Assembly: GCF_017874455.1 (NCBI RefSeq)
Contig: NZ_JAGGLN010000003.1
Coordinates: 186,001-250,000 of the forward strand
Length of the DNA: 64,000 nucleotides
Direction of reading: 5' to 3'
Source of the DNA: Methanobacterium aggregans
GTDB lineage: Archaea; Methanobacteriota; Methanobacteria; Methanobacteriales; Methanobacteriaceae
Shown: piece after piece, positions 36,976-46,268 of the stretch
Position numbering within the stretch: position 1 is the first letter of the stretch
Layout of the letters: each line of letters opens with the position of its first letter
Notes under the pieces: model-generated
The model's database searches: none
Seen by the model: only the letters and a program-made list of their open reading frames with translations
What the model was told of the DNA's origin: nothing
Made by a program: the position numbers and the translations under genes

Positions 36976-37449
36976 TTAAGCATCCTGAAACTTTTTCGCG
37001 AAGGTTTCAACCATCTCGTTGTAATTACCTGACTTTAAATCCTTGCCTGAAATCTTCATCTGGCCCAGAAATTCCATTCCTCTTTCTGCAAGAGCTTCTC
37101 TTATCTGGATGGTGGCTTTTTGATTTCCATTACCTCCCATGGTCACAAAAGCCCCTAATTTTTTACCTTCAACGTTCTGAAGTTCATCAAGGTATTGATT
37201 AAGTCCAGCAGGTGATTTTCCAGCCCACACTGGGCAGCAGACCACCAGAGCATCATAATCACTCATGTCAGTTGTGCATGGCTTGATGGCTGCACGCTGT
37301 TCTCTCAAAGCACCCCAACCCTTTAAAAGGTAAAATCTATCTTTTACAGGTTCTATTTTTGTTAAATCTCCATCTAAATTTTTTTTAAGCTCCTCAGCAA
37401 CCTTTAATGTGTTGCCACCGTATGAGTAACATGCAATCAAAACTTTCAA
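36976..37449 (-). CDS. Flavodoxin family protein
   Basis: A 157-residue FMN-binding electron carrier or reductase. The phosphate-binding loop is YSYGGNTLKVAEEL at the N-terminus, and the isoalloxazine-side region is VVCCPVWAGKSPAGLN. Translation probably begins at TTG 37449, since GGGTGAT is ideally spaced before it and the first codons MKVLIACYS match the family. It lies upstream of the MBL gene on the same strand, so the pair may be cotranscribed. Confidence 0.9.
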   Translation of the reverse strand: MKVLIACYSYGGNTLKVAEELKKNLDGDLTKIEPVKDRFYLLKGWGALREQRAAIKPCTTDMSDYDALVVCCPVWAGKSPAGLNQYLDELQNVEGKKLGAFVTMGGNGNQKATIQIREALAERGMEFLGQMKISGKDLKSGNYNEMVETFAKKFQDA

Positions 37450-37564
37450 TTTAAAATCACCCTCTTTTTTTTCTCTAACGATCCATTTTTTATGTATTTA
37501 ATACTATTTATAAAACTCCAACCAATTTAAGGGTAATTTTGAGTAGTTAGGGTCACATAAAATA

Positions 37565-38386
37565 TTAAAATTCTTTTTTATCCTTTTCATCCATCCTTTG
37601 AAGAATATCCCTTAAAAGTTCCTTTATCTCTTCATCATCAGCTTTTCTTTCGCCCCGGTACGTTTTACTCAGTTTTTTAAGTTGTTCAGTTTCTTTATCC
37701 CTTTCTTTCCTGAGCTGCTGGAAGATCATGCTTGCAACGGATGCTGTTGCGTAACTTGCAAATCCTACACCAGTTAGCATGGCTATGCTACCTATTATCT
37801 TGCCTATTCCAGTTACAGGTACTATGTCCCCGTATCCAGTTGTTGTCATGCTTACCATCATGTACCATAGGGCATCTTCAAATCCATGTAGATTTGGGTT
37901 CACCCCACTTTCTACAAAAAAGAAAGCTATAGAACCAAGAAAGAATACTGAGGTGACTATGATTATTCCATAACCTAATCCAGTTTCTTTTGAAAATTTA
38001 AGGAATTTACTGCCTATCTTACTAATAGTTCTTACCATGGAGTAGATCTTAACGAGGTTGAAGGCAGGCATGATGAATGTAGCAATGTAAAGTCCTTTTA
38101 AACCCCAGAAAATGAAAATAATAGGGAAGGCCGCTAAAATGAGTATCCAGTTTTCCTTTAAAAACGTTTTTTTATCTTTGGAGTTCTTTAAACTTATTAA
38201 AAATATTAAAAATGTCAGTGAAGAAACTAATAAGTCAAACCTCAATATTAAGTAGGTGGTGCTAGTTTTGAGGTTGAAGAAGGTTAATGCAAGGAGCATT
38301 ACGATATCGATGACTATAAAAATTATTAAAATGGTTATTATGACTTGAAATAATTTGCTAAAGTTCATTTTCAAATTATCGTTCAT
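37565..38386 (-). CDS. Ion channel protein (potassium channel family)
   Basis: A 273-residue membrane protein with six hydrophobic segments (about residues 14-36, 44-64, 82-99, 103-118, 138-158 and 192-215). The selectivity-filter loop TTTGYGDIVPV lies before the last helix, so the layout is that of a Kv-like six-helix channel subunit. No Arg-rich S4 voltage sensor is obvious. The C-terminal tail (about 220-273) is charged and probably a coiled coil that assembles the tetramer. No RCK domain is present. Monocistronic, downstream of hisB. Confidence 0.9.
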   Translation of the reverse strand: MNDNLKMNFSKLFQVIITILIIFIVIDIVMLLALTFFNLKTSTTYLILRFDLLVSSLTFLIFLISLKNSKDKKTFLKENWILILAAFPIIFIFWGLKGLYIATFIMPAFNLVKIYSMVRTISKIGSKFLKFSKETGLGYGIIIVTSVFFLGSIAFFFVESGVNPNLHGFEDALWYMMVSMTTTGYGDIVPVTGIGKIIGSIAMLTGVGFASYATASVASMIFQQLRKERDKETEQLKKLSKTYRGERKADDEEIKELLRDILQRMDEKDKKEF

Positions 38387-38437
38387 TTAAATAACCTTTT
38401 AAGGAGTTTAACTTCATTTGGATATGGAGTTCAAAGT

Positions 38438-39013
38438 CTACAGAACACCCTTGGTGCTTGGTATGGTATCATGCTCCACGTGGGATGCATCACTTAAAGC
38501 CCGTGCAAATGCCTTGAAAAGAGCTTCTATTTTGTGGTGATCGTTTTCTCCCTCTGCCTTGGCGTTGATATTTATTCCAGCAGAGTTTGCAAAGGATTCA
38601 AAGAAGTGTTCAACGTTCTCAGTACTTAAATCTCCTACTTTAGCTTTTTTGAATGTGAAATTCATTACAGCATAACTTCTACCACTTATGTCTATGGCCA
38701 CAGTTGCAAGAGCATCATCCATAGGGATGATTGCATGGGACATCCTTTTAATACCTCTTTTATCTCCAATGGCCTCCTTAAACACATTTCCAAGGAGTAT
38801 TCCAACGTCCTCAACTGTGTGATGGTCGTCAACCCCAATATCCCCTTCTGCTTTAACTTCAAGGTTGAAAAAGCCATGTTTTGTAAAAGAGTTCAGCATG
38901 TGGTCGAAAAATTCAATTCCAGTACTCACGTCTGAGTTTCCATTTCCATCAAGGTTTAAAGAGATTTTTATATCAGTTTCAGAGGTTTTTCTCATTAGTT
39001 CCTTCTTTCTCAT
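38438..39013 (-). CDS. hisB: Imidazoleglycerol-phosphate dehydratase
   Basis: A 191-residue HisB catalysing the sixth step of histidine synthesis. The metal-binding motifs are GVDDHHTVEDVG and NDHHKIEALFKAF, with FFDHMLNSFTKHG upstream. The first Met (39013) is chosen because MRKKELMRKTSETDI lines up with the usual start of archaeal HisB. A second Met at 38995 also has a usable ribosome site. The gene overlaps the 3' end of the ferredoxin gene by 35 bp, so the two are cotranscribed. Confidence 0.95.
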   Translation of the reverse strand: MRKKELMRKTSETDIKISLNLDGNGNSDVSTGIEFFDHMLNSFTKHGFFNLEVKAEGDIGVDDHHTVEDVGILLGNVFKEAIGDKRGIKRMSHAIIPMDDALATVAIDISGRSYAVMNFTFKKAKVGDLSTENVEHFFESFANSAGININAKAEGENDHHKIEALFKAFARALSDASHVEHDTIPSTKGVL

Positions 39014-39212
39014 CTTCTTCCCTATCCCTTATTACTTGTATTGCCTTCGTTGGGCACACACCTGCGCATATTGTGCAGACGTGGCAAAATCTTAAGTTAG
39101 ATGCTTTCGCCTTTTTATTTGGACCTATATTCCAGATTTTAAATCCCTTAGGACACATTTCCCTGCATTTTCCGCATCCCGTGCATTTATCCTTATCCAC
39201 AACTACCTTCAT
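38979..39212 (-). CDS. Ferredoxin with two [4Fe-4S] cluster motifs
   Basis: A 77-residue ferredoxin. Two CxxCxxCxxxCP motifs are visible (CTGCGKCREMCP near the start and CHVCTICAGVCP in the middle), each extended with a conserved following residue, so it should carry two [4Fe-4S] clusters as an electron carrier. The charged C-terminal tail overlaps hisB. The start lies 31 bp downstream of heptad array C1, which therefore occupies its promoter region. Confidence 0.92.
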   Translation of the reverse strand: MKVVVDKDKCTGCGKCREMCPKGFKIWNIGPNKKAKASNLRFCHVCTICAGVCPTKAIQVIRDREEDEKEGTNEKNL

Positions 39213-39242
39213 TTTCGGGCCTCACAACAAAAAAATGAATTA

Positions 39243-39270
39243 CAACTTATAACTTTTAAGTTATAACCTT
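39243..39270 (-). promoter_or_regulatory. Heptad array C1 upstream of ferredoxin-hisB
   Basis: Four unspaced 7-bp units on the plus strand: CAACTTA, TAACTTT, TAAGTTA and TAACCTT. The middle pair forms an inverted repeat of 9 bp each side of TT. The distance to the ferredoxin start codon is 30 bp, almost the same as array A to parA, which suggests a shared operator position at two promoters. Confidence 0.6.
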
Positions 39271-39344
39271 CTTTTTTTCTTTCACATTAAACCTATATAA
39301 ATGCTTTGTTTGGTCTTTAAATGATTTTAATGTAGTTTTAATTA

Positions 39345-39386
39345 TAAGTTATAAGTTCTACCTTCTAACTTATAAGTTATAACTCA
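39345..39386. repeat. Heptad array C2
   Basis: Six unspaced 7-bp units: TAAGTTA, TAAGTTC, TACCTTC, TAACTTA, TAAGTTA and TAACTCA. The fourth and fifth form a 14-bp palindrome at 39366-39379. It lies just past the 3' end of the ModE-like gene and about 75 bp from array C1, within the upstream region of ferredoxin-hisB. Confidence 0.6.
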
Positions 39387-39399
39387 TCTTTTCTTTTAC

Positions 39400-40095
39400 T
39401 CATATTTTGATCACAGGTACGGAAGTGGCTTTAAATCCTATGAAAATGTTATTACCTAGATTTAAACCCAATTTGTCCCGGGAATATTCTGTAATATCTG
39501 CAAATAAACTTATATCTTTGTCTATTGCTACTTTAATTCGAACCATTTCATTTTGGAATCCCATCTCTATTATTTTGCCTTCAAATATATTTCTAACACT
39601 GGATTCATGGGGTTCAAGCATTATAAATATCTCTTCTGGACTTATTAAAAGCAGAACTTCGTCTCCAATATTCAGATCTTCAATTATGGGTAGAATAACA
39701 ATTTCACGGTTAAGAGATATCTTCATGATCCTGTTATCTGAATCGATCTCTGCAACTTTGCCCTCTACCTCATTTACATCGGAGTGTTTTTTCAGGATGA
39801 TGCTGAATTTCGTATACTCCCTTGTAATCATTTTACCCACACTTGTGAGCTGACTGCTACCTCCACCACCTTTTCCCCCGCGTTTACTTGCAACAATAGA
39901 TGTTCCCATATCTTTTTCAAGATTTTCTATATATTTAAGGGCAGTACGGTATGGAATGCCTATTTCTTTTGCTGATTTGGTTATGGAACCATATTCTTGG
40001 GTACCTTTTAAAAGCATGAACTTTTTGTAATCCAGTAAGATGGATTTATCCCCTATTTTCAACTTGTATTCCGGGCCTTCAATTGAATCAGTCAT
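39400..40095 (-). CDS. ModE-like regulator with HTH and two TOBE (molybdate/tungstate-binding) domains
   Basis: A 231-residue regulator. The N-terminal winged helix (LLDYKKFMLLKGTQEYGSITKSAKEIGIPYRTALKYIENLE, given here as residues about 22-65) is ModE-like, with the glycine-rich GGKGGGGSSQLT wing typical of ModE. Two TOBE/Mop-like domains follow (about 95-160 and 165-231), which bind molybdate or tungstate in relatives. ATG 40095 is preceded by GGAGTG. No Mo/W transporter lies next to it here. Regulation of Mo/W enzymes or uptake is inferred from the family. Confidence 0.88.
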   Translation of the reverse strand: MTDSIEGPEYKLKIGDKSILLDYKKFMLLKGTQEYGSITKSAKEIGIPYRTALKYIENLEKDMGTSIVASKRGGKGGGGSSQLTSVGKMITREYTKFSIILKKHSDVNEVEGKVAEIDSDNRIMKISLNREIVILPIIEDLNIGDEVLLLISPEEIFIMLEPHESSVRNIFEGKIIEMGFQNEMVRIKVAIDKDISLFADITEYSRDKLGLNLGNNIFIGFKATSVPVIKI

Positions 40096-40400
40096 AAGAC
40101 ACACTCCACTAACTCTTAATTAATTATGGCATGAATCATTCTATTAAAGTTAACTACTTTTTAATTGGTCTTTTCCGAGACCTCATTTAGTCTTAAAAAA
40201 TTCTTATTAAACTATTTAAAACCTTTATAACAATTTAAGGTACAAATAAACATATTCTGCTCAATGAACTTCAGAATCCATGTTCTTGCCATTGTGTATT
40301 TATTTGTAACATTTCTTATATGAAATTATTGATTAAATGGGTTTTAAAGGTTAAAATAAGATTTAAGTCCATGTTATGAACTTAATTTTTTAATCTTAAA

Positions 40401-40985
40401 CTATTTGTAAACCCTAAGGAAATCTGCAAAATGTTTCACAGTTTTTCTGAGGCTTCTCCAACCCTCTTCATCATCCTTAACTCCCTGGAGACTGTCCCTG
40501 GACCAGAAGTTCGCACCGATGTTTGCGCCGAAGGAACCCCCACCAACAGGTATGGCACCACTTAGGATGTAATAGGTGATTATCTGTTGCATTGCAAGTT
40601 CTTGACCTCCAGATCTATCTCCACCTACAGATATTCCCATACCCACCTTGTAGCGAAGGTAATCCACATCTTCAGCCCCAAGGGCCCGGCACCTGTCCAT
40701 AACAGTTTTCAGCTGGGCACTCAATCCTCCGTTGTATATTGGAGTGGCCATTATAAGTCCATCTGCCTCTTTTATAAGGGGATAAACTTCGTACATGTCA
40801 TCCTTTACAACACACTCCTTGTTACGGATACAGTAATCGCAGTGTCTGCATGGGCTCAGGTTTTTCCCACGAACACCGAAAAATTCCGTTTCAAAACCCA
40901 TTTCTTCCATCATATTCAGGGATTCCCTTAAAACATAGTCAGTTGACTGTTTCCTTGGACTTCCGCATATTCCCAGTACCAACAT
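40401..40985 (-). CDS. Iron-sulfur flavoprotein (NADPH-dependent FMN reductase family)
   Basis: A 194-residue flavodoxin-fold protein. FMN-binding segments are GICGSPRKQSTDYVL and ATPIYNGGLSAQLKTVMDRC. The compact cysteine motif CRHCDYCIRNKEC (C-x2-C-x2-C-x5-C) binds a [4Fe-4S] cluster in the Isf family known from methanogens, where it accepts electrons from ferredoxin and reduces O2 or H2O2. GGAGTCACTAAA precedes the ATG. Monocistronic, divergent from the truncated beta-helix gene. Confidence 0.9.
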   Translation of the reverse strand: MLVLGICGSPRKQSTDYVLRESLNMMEEMGFETEFFGVRGKNLSPCRHCDYCIRNKECVVKDDMYEVYPLIKEADGLIMATPIYNGGLSAQLKTVMDRCRALGAEDVDYLRYKVGMGISVGGDRSGGQELAMQQIITYYILSGAIPVGGGSFGANIGANFWSRDSLQGVKDDEEGWRSLRKTVKHFADFLRVYK

Positions 40986-41104
40986 TTTAGTGACTCCATA
41001 TTGTAATTGGAATTACATAATACATATTAAGGTATTGATATGGTGGTCATTATGGATATTTTTAGTGATAGTTATATTAAAAAACCAATCATTACGAGTG
41101 ATAA

Positions 41105-42169
41105 TGTTATACATCCTATGGTGGAACTGGACTCTGGGTGCATGGAAACAACATAACACTCGCAGGTCTTGATGTTTATGATAACGGCGGAATTGGAATA
41201 GCAATTAGTGGTAACAATCCAACTTTCACTAATAACACCGTAGCAGGTAATTATGGTAATGGAATCTGCGTGACTGGTGATGGTGCAACAATCACCGGGA
41301 ACACTGTACTTTACAATGTGGGTTCTGGAATAATCGTCAACGGAGCCAATAGTAACGTCACAGGTAACGATGTGGACTACAATGGACATGCTGGAATACT
41401 GGTCAATGGAGAAGTCATTGGAAATGGAACATATAATGGGTTAATTGTTTCAGGCCCGGCTTTACTTGGTTTACTCTCTCAATATGGTACTATTAATCTT
41501 GGGGAAGGTGTTCCAGTAACGATTGATTCTGTTTTAGCTGCTGCTGATGGCGTTATTGACGCGTTTGTAGCTGACTTTGCGGCTATTGAGTTAACTGTGA
41601 GTAGGGCAGGAGTTGTTGGTTTAGCTGTTGCTGTGTCTTTGGTTGGAGTGTATTTAACAGTGAAATATCCTAATGAATATCCTCAAACAGTTTACACACT
41701 AGAAGGTACCTTAATTTCTCCAGAATTACTTCCCCTAACAATTTATACTCTTCAATCAGTTTTACATGGTGATGGAAACCCATTAACACCAGAAATACTC
41801 CAAGAAGATTATTGGAAAGGAGTTAATCTGATAATTGAAATATCTGATTCTGAAGATTATAAAGATATAAGAAAAGAAATAAAAGAAAAAGCTGAAAAAG
41901 GAGATTTCAATGGTGTACAAGATATAATTGATAATGTAGCAGGGTTAGGTGGAATCCCTGGCGATCCTCGAACTAATGACGACTATAAAAATTGGGGTGA
42001 AAAGATTCATGAAGATTGGGATGAATTTGTCAATGCTTTAAAAAGAGGAGAAGTGGGTAGTGCAGCTGAAAACGGTCTAATTTTAAGTATTGAAACCGGT
42101 ACATATCCATTAGCCGTTACAGGTGAAGTGATAGTTGATTATTACAATAAAATGACTGGTAGAACTTAA
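41105..42169 (+). pseudogene. 5'-truncated right-handed beta-helix (adhesin-like) gene
   Basis: An open frame from just after a stop codon (41102-41104). It begins with residues that already look like the middle of a protein (SYGGTGLWVHGNNITLAGL), with no ATG and only a poorly placed GTG at 41138. The first about 100 residues are parallel beta-helix coils (repeats of GNxIT/NTV type), as in large methanogen surface proteins. A hydrophobic segment (VVGLAVAVSLVGVYLTV) and a charged C-terminal domain follow. I read it as the remnant of a larger exported protein. A short expressed GTG-initiated form cannot be excluded. Confidence 0.65.
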
Positions 42170-42217
42170 AAACCACGAATAATGCAGTGAAATAAGAGTT
42201 AAGGCGGTATTTGGTTG

Positions 42218-43066
42218 ATGTTCTTTAAAAAAGAGAAGAATAAAAACTTTTTGCTTCAGAAAGGGGTAAATCTGGCTTCTAAAGGTGAAGATGTGGATGC
42301 CATTAAATTTTATGATAAAGTTCTAGATTTGGATTCAGATCATTTTTTGGCTTTGTATAATAAGGGTATTTCCTTGGGAAGGATTGGAAAATATGATGAA
42401 GAGTTAAATTGTTTACAAAAAGCGTTGAATATTAATCCTGAAGATGTGGATGCATGGAATGATAAAGCCTTTGCACTGGGGAAGCTTGGAAGATATGAGG
42501 AACAATTAGAATCTTTGAATATTGCTTTGAAGTTGGATTCAAAACATTTTAAAGCATTATTTAATAAGGGTATTGTTTTTATGGGCTTTGAAAAATATTT
42601 GGAAGCACTTAAATGTTTTGATGAAGCTTTAGAAGTAAATCCAATGTATGTAGATGCATGGTATAATAAAGGCCTCATATTTCAGAGACGTGGTAAAGAT
42701 AAAGAATCACTTAAGTATTATGATAAAACTTTAGAATTAGATCCTCAATACTTTAATGCTTTAGTTAATAAAGGTGTTGCACTTGGAAAACTTAAAAGAT
42801 ACTTTGAAGAGCTGGAATGCCTAAATAGGGCATTAAAATTAAATCCTAAAAACATTCAGGCTAGATTTAATCAAGCTATTACTTTTATGGAACTTGAAAA
42901 ATATGATGATGCGCTGAATTCTTTCGCGGAAATTTTAAATCTGGATCTTAATAATGCAAATGTGTGGTATAACAAAGGCATTATCTATGAAAAACGTGGA
43001 GATAATGAAAAAGCGTTAGAATGCTTTAAAAAGGCTTTAAAACTTGAAAGTAATAAAAATTATTAA
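42218..43066 (+). CDS. TPR-repeat protein
   Basis: A 282-residue protein consisting almost entirely of about eight tetratricopeptide repeats of 34 residues, each with the pattern xxWYNKGxxxxxxGxxxEALxxxxKALELxP. Such proteins are scaffolds for protein-protein contact, and no partner can be named. It starts at ATG 42218, preceded by a TTG in frame. The gene is AT-rich and is paralogous to the next TPR gene at 43214. Confidence 0.88.
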   Translation: MFFKKEKNKNFLLQKGVNLASKGEDVDAIKFYDKVLDLDSDHFLALYNKGISLGRIGKYDEELNCLQKALNINPEDVDAWNDKAFALGKLGRYEEQLESLNIALKLDSKHFKALFNKGIVFMGFEKYLEALKCFDEALEVNPMYVDAWYNKGLIFQRRGKDKESLKYYDKTLELDPQYFNALVNKGVALGKLKRYFEELECLNRALKLNPKNIQARFNQAITFMELEKYDDALNSFAEILNLDLNNANVWYNKGIIYEKRGDNEKALECFKKALKLESNKNY

Positions 43067-43213
43067 GAACCTCAAGAAGTTTTAAAAAACTTCTAAATTT
43101 TTAAATCAGTGAAAAATTTAGCAATTTATAACTGATTATTTTACATATTATTCTTTTTAAGTTAAATAATAACTTTTAATACTTGAATATAATATTATTT
43201 TAAGGTGGTTATG

Positions 43214-43999
43214 ATGGTATTTGGTGATTTTAAGAAGAGAAAGTTATTTAAAAAGGCTGATGATTGTGAAGATCAGGGTAATTATCAAGAAGCTTTAGAA
43301 ATTCTTAATGAGATTATAGAGGTGGATCCTCATTATTTCAAGGCATTAAGTCTTAAAGGGATTGTTCTTAAAAAGCTTGGAAAATATGAAGAGTCTATTG
43401 TTTGTTATGATAAAGCTTTGGAGTTAGATTCAAGTTTGCCCGAAGTATGGTACAATAAAGGGAATGCTCTTATTGATCTTGATAGAAATGACCAAGCCCT
43501 TTCTTGTTATAATAAGGCTTTAGATTTAAATCCCAGTTTTTCCCGGGCCTGGTATAATAAGGGGAATGCTCTTAGAAAATTGGGTAACTTCAACGAAGCA
43601 ATTGATTGTTTTGATAAGGCGGTTGAGTTAGATGATAAATTTGAAAATGCTCTTTATAATAAAGCCGTAATTTTAAAGGTTTTGAAAAAGTATGAAGAAG
43701 CGTTGGGGTGTTATAATCGCGTTTTAGAGTTGAATCCTGAAAATTCAAGTGTATGGAACAATATGGGATCGATTTATGGGACTCTCAATAAAAATAAAAA
43801 AGCGTTAGATTGCTTTAATAAGGTTTTAGAGCTGGATCCTAATGAGATTCGTTCGTGGTATGGTAAAGGCGCTGTTTTTATACAGTTAGGAGAACATGAA
43901 AAAGCTTTAAACTGTCTGAATAAATCCCTAGAAGTGGATCCAGATTTTGAACCTGCAAGAAAACTTAAAGAAAAACTGGCACAAGGCGAATTTAGTTAG
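43214..43999 (+). CDS. TPR-repeat protein (paralogue of 42218 gene)
   Basis: A 261-residue protein with about seven 34-residue TPR units (for example PEVWYNKGNALIDLDRNDQA). GGTGG at 43204-43208 best suits ATG 43214; ATG 43211 is adjacent and equally possible. It shares the overall design and start (MVFGDFKKRKLFKKA) of a family expanded in methanogens. It sits in the AT-rich accessory stretch between the beta-helix remnant and the DUF308 gene. Confidence 0.88.
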   Translation: MVFGDFKKRKLFKKADDCEDQGNYQEALEILNEIIEVDPHYFKALSLKGIVLKKLGKYEESIVCYDKALELDSSLPEVWYNKGNALIDLDRNDQALSCYNKALDLNPSFSRAWYNKGNALRKLGNFNEAIDCFDKAVELDDKFENALYNKAVILKVLKKYEEALGCYNRVLELNPENSSVWNNMGSIYGTLNKNKKALDCFNKVLELDPNEIRSWYGKGAVFIQLGEHEKALNCLNKSLEVDPDFEPARKLKEKLAQGEFS

Positions 44000-44450
44000 G
44001 CATTATTATTTCAAGGGGTTTCCTGAAAGTTATCAACATATTTTTTTTGCAGATGATTTTTTTTCATTGAAAAGCGGTTAGTTGTGTTTAATCCCCACCC
44101 ATTTCTTGCTAAGATAAGTAATAATTTTAATTTGAAAACTATGTTAAAAATGATAATAATGTGGAGTTATAGGTTCACATATTCCCAGTATCATCGATAA
44201 CTCTCCAAATTTTATTCACGGTTCATTTCAAACCTATCCTTGTATAATTATGATGTTCTTTATTCATATTTTTTCAGGATAACTGCAGAAAAGATTTTTT
44301 TGCCCGATACCTCAACTCATAAATATAATCTTCAGAAGCATGGATTCGTTTTCGGTTTAATTTCAAAGACATAAAAAACTTTAAAACCAATCATTAATAA
44401 AAATTATAACAAGATTAAGAGTTTGTTAGGGGAATATAGGAGGTTGAGAT
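44000..44450. other. Intergenic region after the TPR genes
   Basis: A 451-bp AT-rich spacer with several T-runs just after the TPR gene and no open frame of note. A promoter for the DUF308 gene is presumably near its right end. Nothing else was recognised. Confidence 0.4.
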
Positions 44451-44921
44451 ATGCAAAAAATGATCAGTGCAATAATTCTCATTATTCTTGGTTTACTTGT
44501 AATGGCAGTTCCTGCCTTAGGAATTCTTCCTGTAGCAATAATAACAGGATTTTTGGTCCTTATTTTAGGTATAGGGCTACTTTTAGGCGGCATAATAGAA
44601 ATAGGTGAAAGTGCAGGTCTTGGAATCCTGGAAGTCGTACTGGGTGTAATAGCATTGATTCTCGGCCTAGGTTTCATATTCAATCCTACTCTATTCGCTG
44701 CAGTGGCTGGCTTTTTAATTTACATAGTTGGTTTATTCCTAATTATTGCAGGAATAATGGGTGTACTTACAAAAGAGGGTAATAACAGATTGAATGGAAT
44801 TGTAGCCATCATAATCGGTTTATTATTAATGTTTGTAGGTTCCAACCCCATATACTTAGGAGTATTGATTGGGCTATGGCTTTTAATCATTGGAATAATG
44901 ATGATATTCCAAAAGGATTAA
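44451..44921 (+). CDS. DUF308/HdeD-like small membrane protein
   Basis: A 156-residue protein made of six hydrophobic helices in three similar pairs (for example IILIILGLLVMAVPALGI, then the segments starting LEVVLGVIALILGLGF and IVAIIIGLLLMFVG). This repeated pairing is the DUF308 pattern found in HdeD-like acid-stress proteins. The role in archaea is unknown. GGAGGTTGAGAT precedes the ATG, an excellent ribosome site. Monocistronic. Confidence 0.85.
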   Translation: MQKMISAIILIILGLLVMAVPALGILPVAIITGFLVLILGIGLLLGGIIEIGESAGLGILEVVLGVIALILGLGFIFNPTLFAAVAGFLIYIVGLFLIIAGIMGVLTKEGNNRLNGIVAIIIGLLLMFVGSNPIYLGVLIGLWLLIIGIMMIFQKD

Positions 44922-45072
44922 AAATATAAAAAAACCCCCAACAAACTCTTTTTTCTTTTCAACAACTTATGAAACCTTTATTATAAAATTGTTTAAAAAA
45001 TAAAATAATTAGGCTTAGCTAATCCTATTGAGGGCATTCCATACCTTTTGCAAACTTTACAGTTTTAAAATT

Positions 45073-45696
45073 TCATTCTACAGGATTTTCAAGCTTGTCC
45101 AACCTTTCCTCAATTTTTTTAATTTTTTTGTTGGTGTCTCCACGGTACTCGTTGAAACTGCCGCCAAGTTTGCCTAAATCTTTTGATACCTGGGCATATT
45201 TATTTTCAAGGGCCAAAACATCTGTTTTGGTTGCGAGTTCCCAGTCTTTTATGAGTTGTTCACTTTTTTCTTTCAAAAAATAATCAATTTTTCTTGAAAG
45301 TTCTTCTGTACTCTCTTCTGTACTTTTTGGAACACCTTTAACAGTGCCTTTTATTTTTTCACTCACCCCAGACATTTTTTCACTGACACCCTCCATTATA
45401 CGTCCTTCACTTGTGACTTTTTCACCAGCACCCGAAACCTTTTCACCAGCACCAGTAACCACTGTACGTGCTTTTTCACCCATTCCAGACATTTTTTCAC
45501 CTACTCCTCCCATACGATCACCTTCTACCCTCTCACTGGCACCTGAAACTGTTGAACGTGCTTTTTCACCTGTTTCAGTGATCACAGAACGTGCCCGTAA
45601 AAAGGATGGATTTCGAGTATCCTGCATGTAGTAGTAAAGTAAAACTACAATTGCACCTGCAAGTACTAATATTACCAATAACTCCAGCGGAGTCAT
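45073..45696 (-). CDS. Membrane-anchored protein with heptapeptide repeats and coiled coil
   Basis: A 207-residue protein: an N-terminal membrane helix (about residues 5-24), then a stretch (about 55-120) built from units like SGAGEKV, SGMGEKA and SGVSEKI spaced by seven or multiples of it. An amphipathic, coiled-coil C-terminus follows (about 125-207). The repeat resembles amphipathic stress proteins of the LEA kind, but I claim no homology. Its start overlaps the stop of the upstream gene (ATGA), with GGGGGAAG as ribosome site, so the two are coupled. Confidence 0.8.
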   Translation of the reverse strand: MTPLELLVILVLAGAIVVLLYYYMQDTRNPSFLRARSVITETGEKARSTVSGASERVEGDRMGGVGEKMSGMGEKARTVVTGAGEKVSGAGEKVTSEGRIMEGVSEKMSGVSEKIKGTVKGVPKSTEESTEELSRKIDYFLKEKSEQLIKDWELATKTDVLALENKYAQVSKDLGKLGGSFNEYRGDTNKKIKKIEERLDKLENPVE

Positions 45697-46109
45697 TTAT
45701 CTTCCCCCTTTTTACCAGTTTTTTTTTCTAATTCTTTTTCTTTTTTTTCTATGTCTGTGAGTAGTTTTTGGAGTTTTGCATATTCTGTCTGGACTTCGAG
45801 GCGGTTCACTCTTTCGTTGATTTCACTGTGCAGGTATCCTGCTTTTTGCATGAGATCTGATGTGTTTTTCCTTATTCCAGATAGTTTTTCCTGTTCTTCC
45901 CTTGTAAGGGAAATGTTCCCCATCATACGCTTGGATTCAAGGTCTTTCTCAACAAGTTCAACCTTTCTAAGCTCTGCCTGCTTTGCCAGGAACTCCACAT
46001 TACTCTGAGCCTCCCTAACACGCCTCCACTGCATCAGCACAACAATAAGCCCCACAACCACTATCACAGCAATAATTACATAAAACACGTTTTGCGGAAT
46101 TGCATCCAT
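45693..46109 (-). CDS. Membrane-anchored coiled-coil protein
   Basis: A 138-residue protein with an N-terminal membrane helix (about residues 8-26) and an otherwise charged, coiled-coil body rich in Glu and Lys. GGGAGGAAC lies before the ATG. It overlaps the next gene by four bases. Both encode one-helix anchors with coiled coils facing the same side, so they may act together in the membrane. Family unknown. Confidence 0.8.
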   Translation of the reverse strand: MDAIPQNVFYVIIAVIVVVGLIVVLMQWRRVREAQSNVEFLAKQAELRKVELVEKDLESKRMMGNISLTREEQEKLSGIRKNTSDLMQKAGYLHSEINERVNRLEVQTEYAKLQKLLTDIEKKEKELEKKTGKKGEDK

Positions 46110-46268
46110 ATTGTTCCTCCCTTTTAATTTTCATTCAGTCCTGCCATGATTAAGGTTATCCAACTGGTTTTATCAAAGTTCTCAAGATACTCCATGATGT
46201 TTGGTCAATGGACTGTTTTTGGTATTGAAACAAATATATTGCCAATAAACTTTTTTTTAATTATTAAT

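Noticed and set aside
40990..41172. Small plus-strand frame rich in Ile/Leu/Trp between the Isf gene and the beta-helix remnant
   Set aside because: The composition is what AT-rich DNA gives by chance, and it overlaps the better-supported beta-helix frame.
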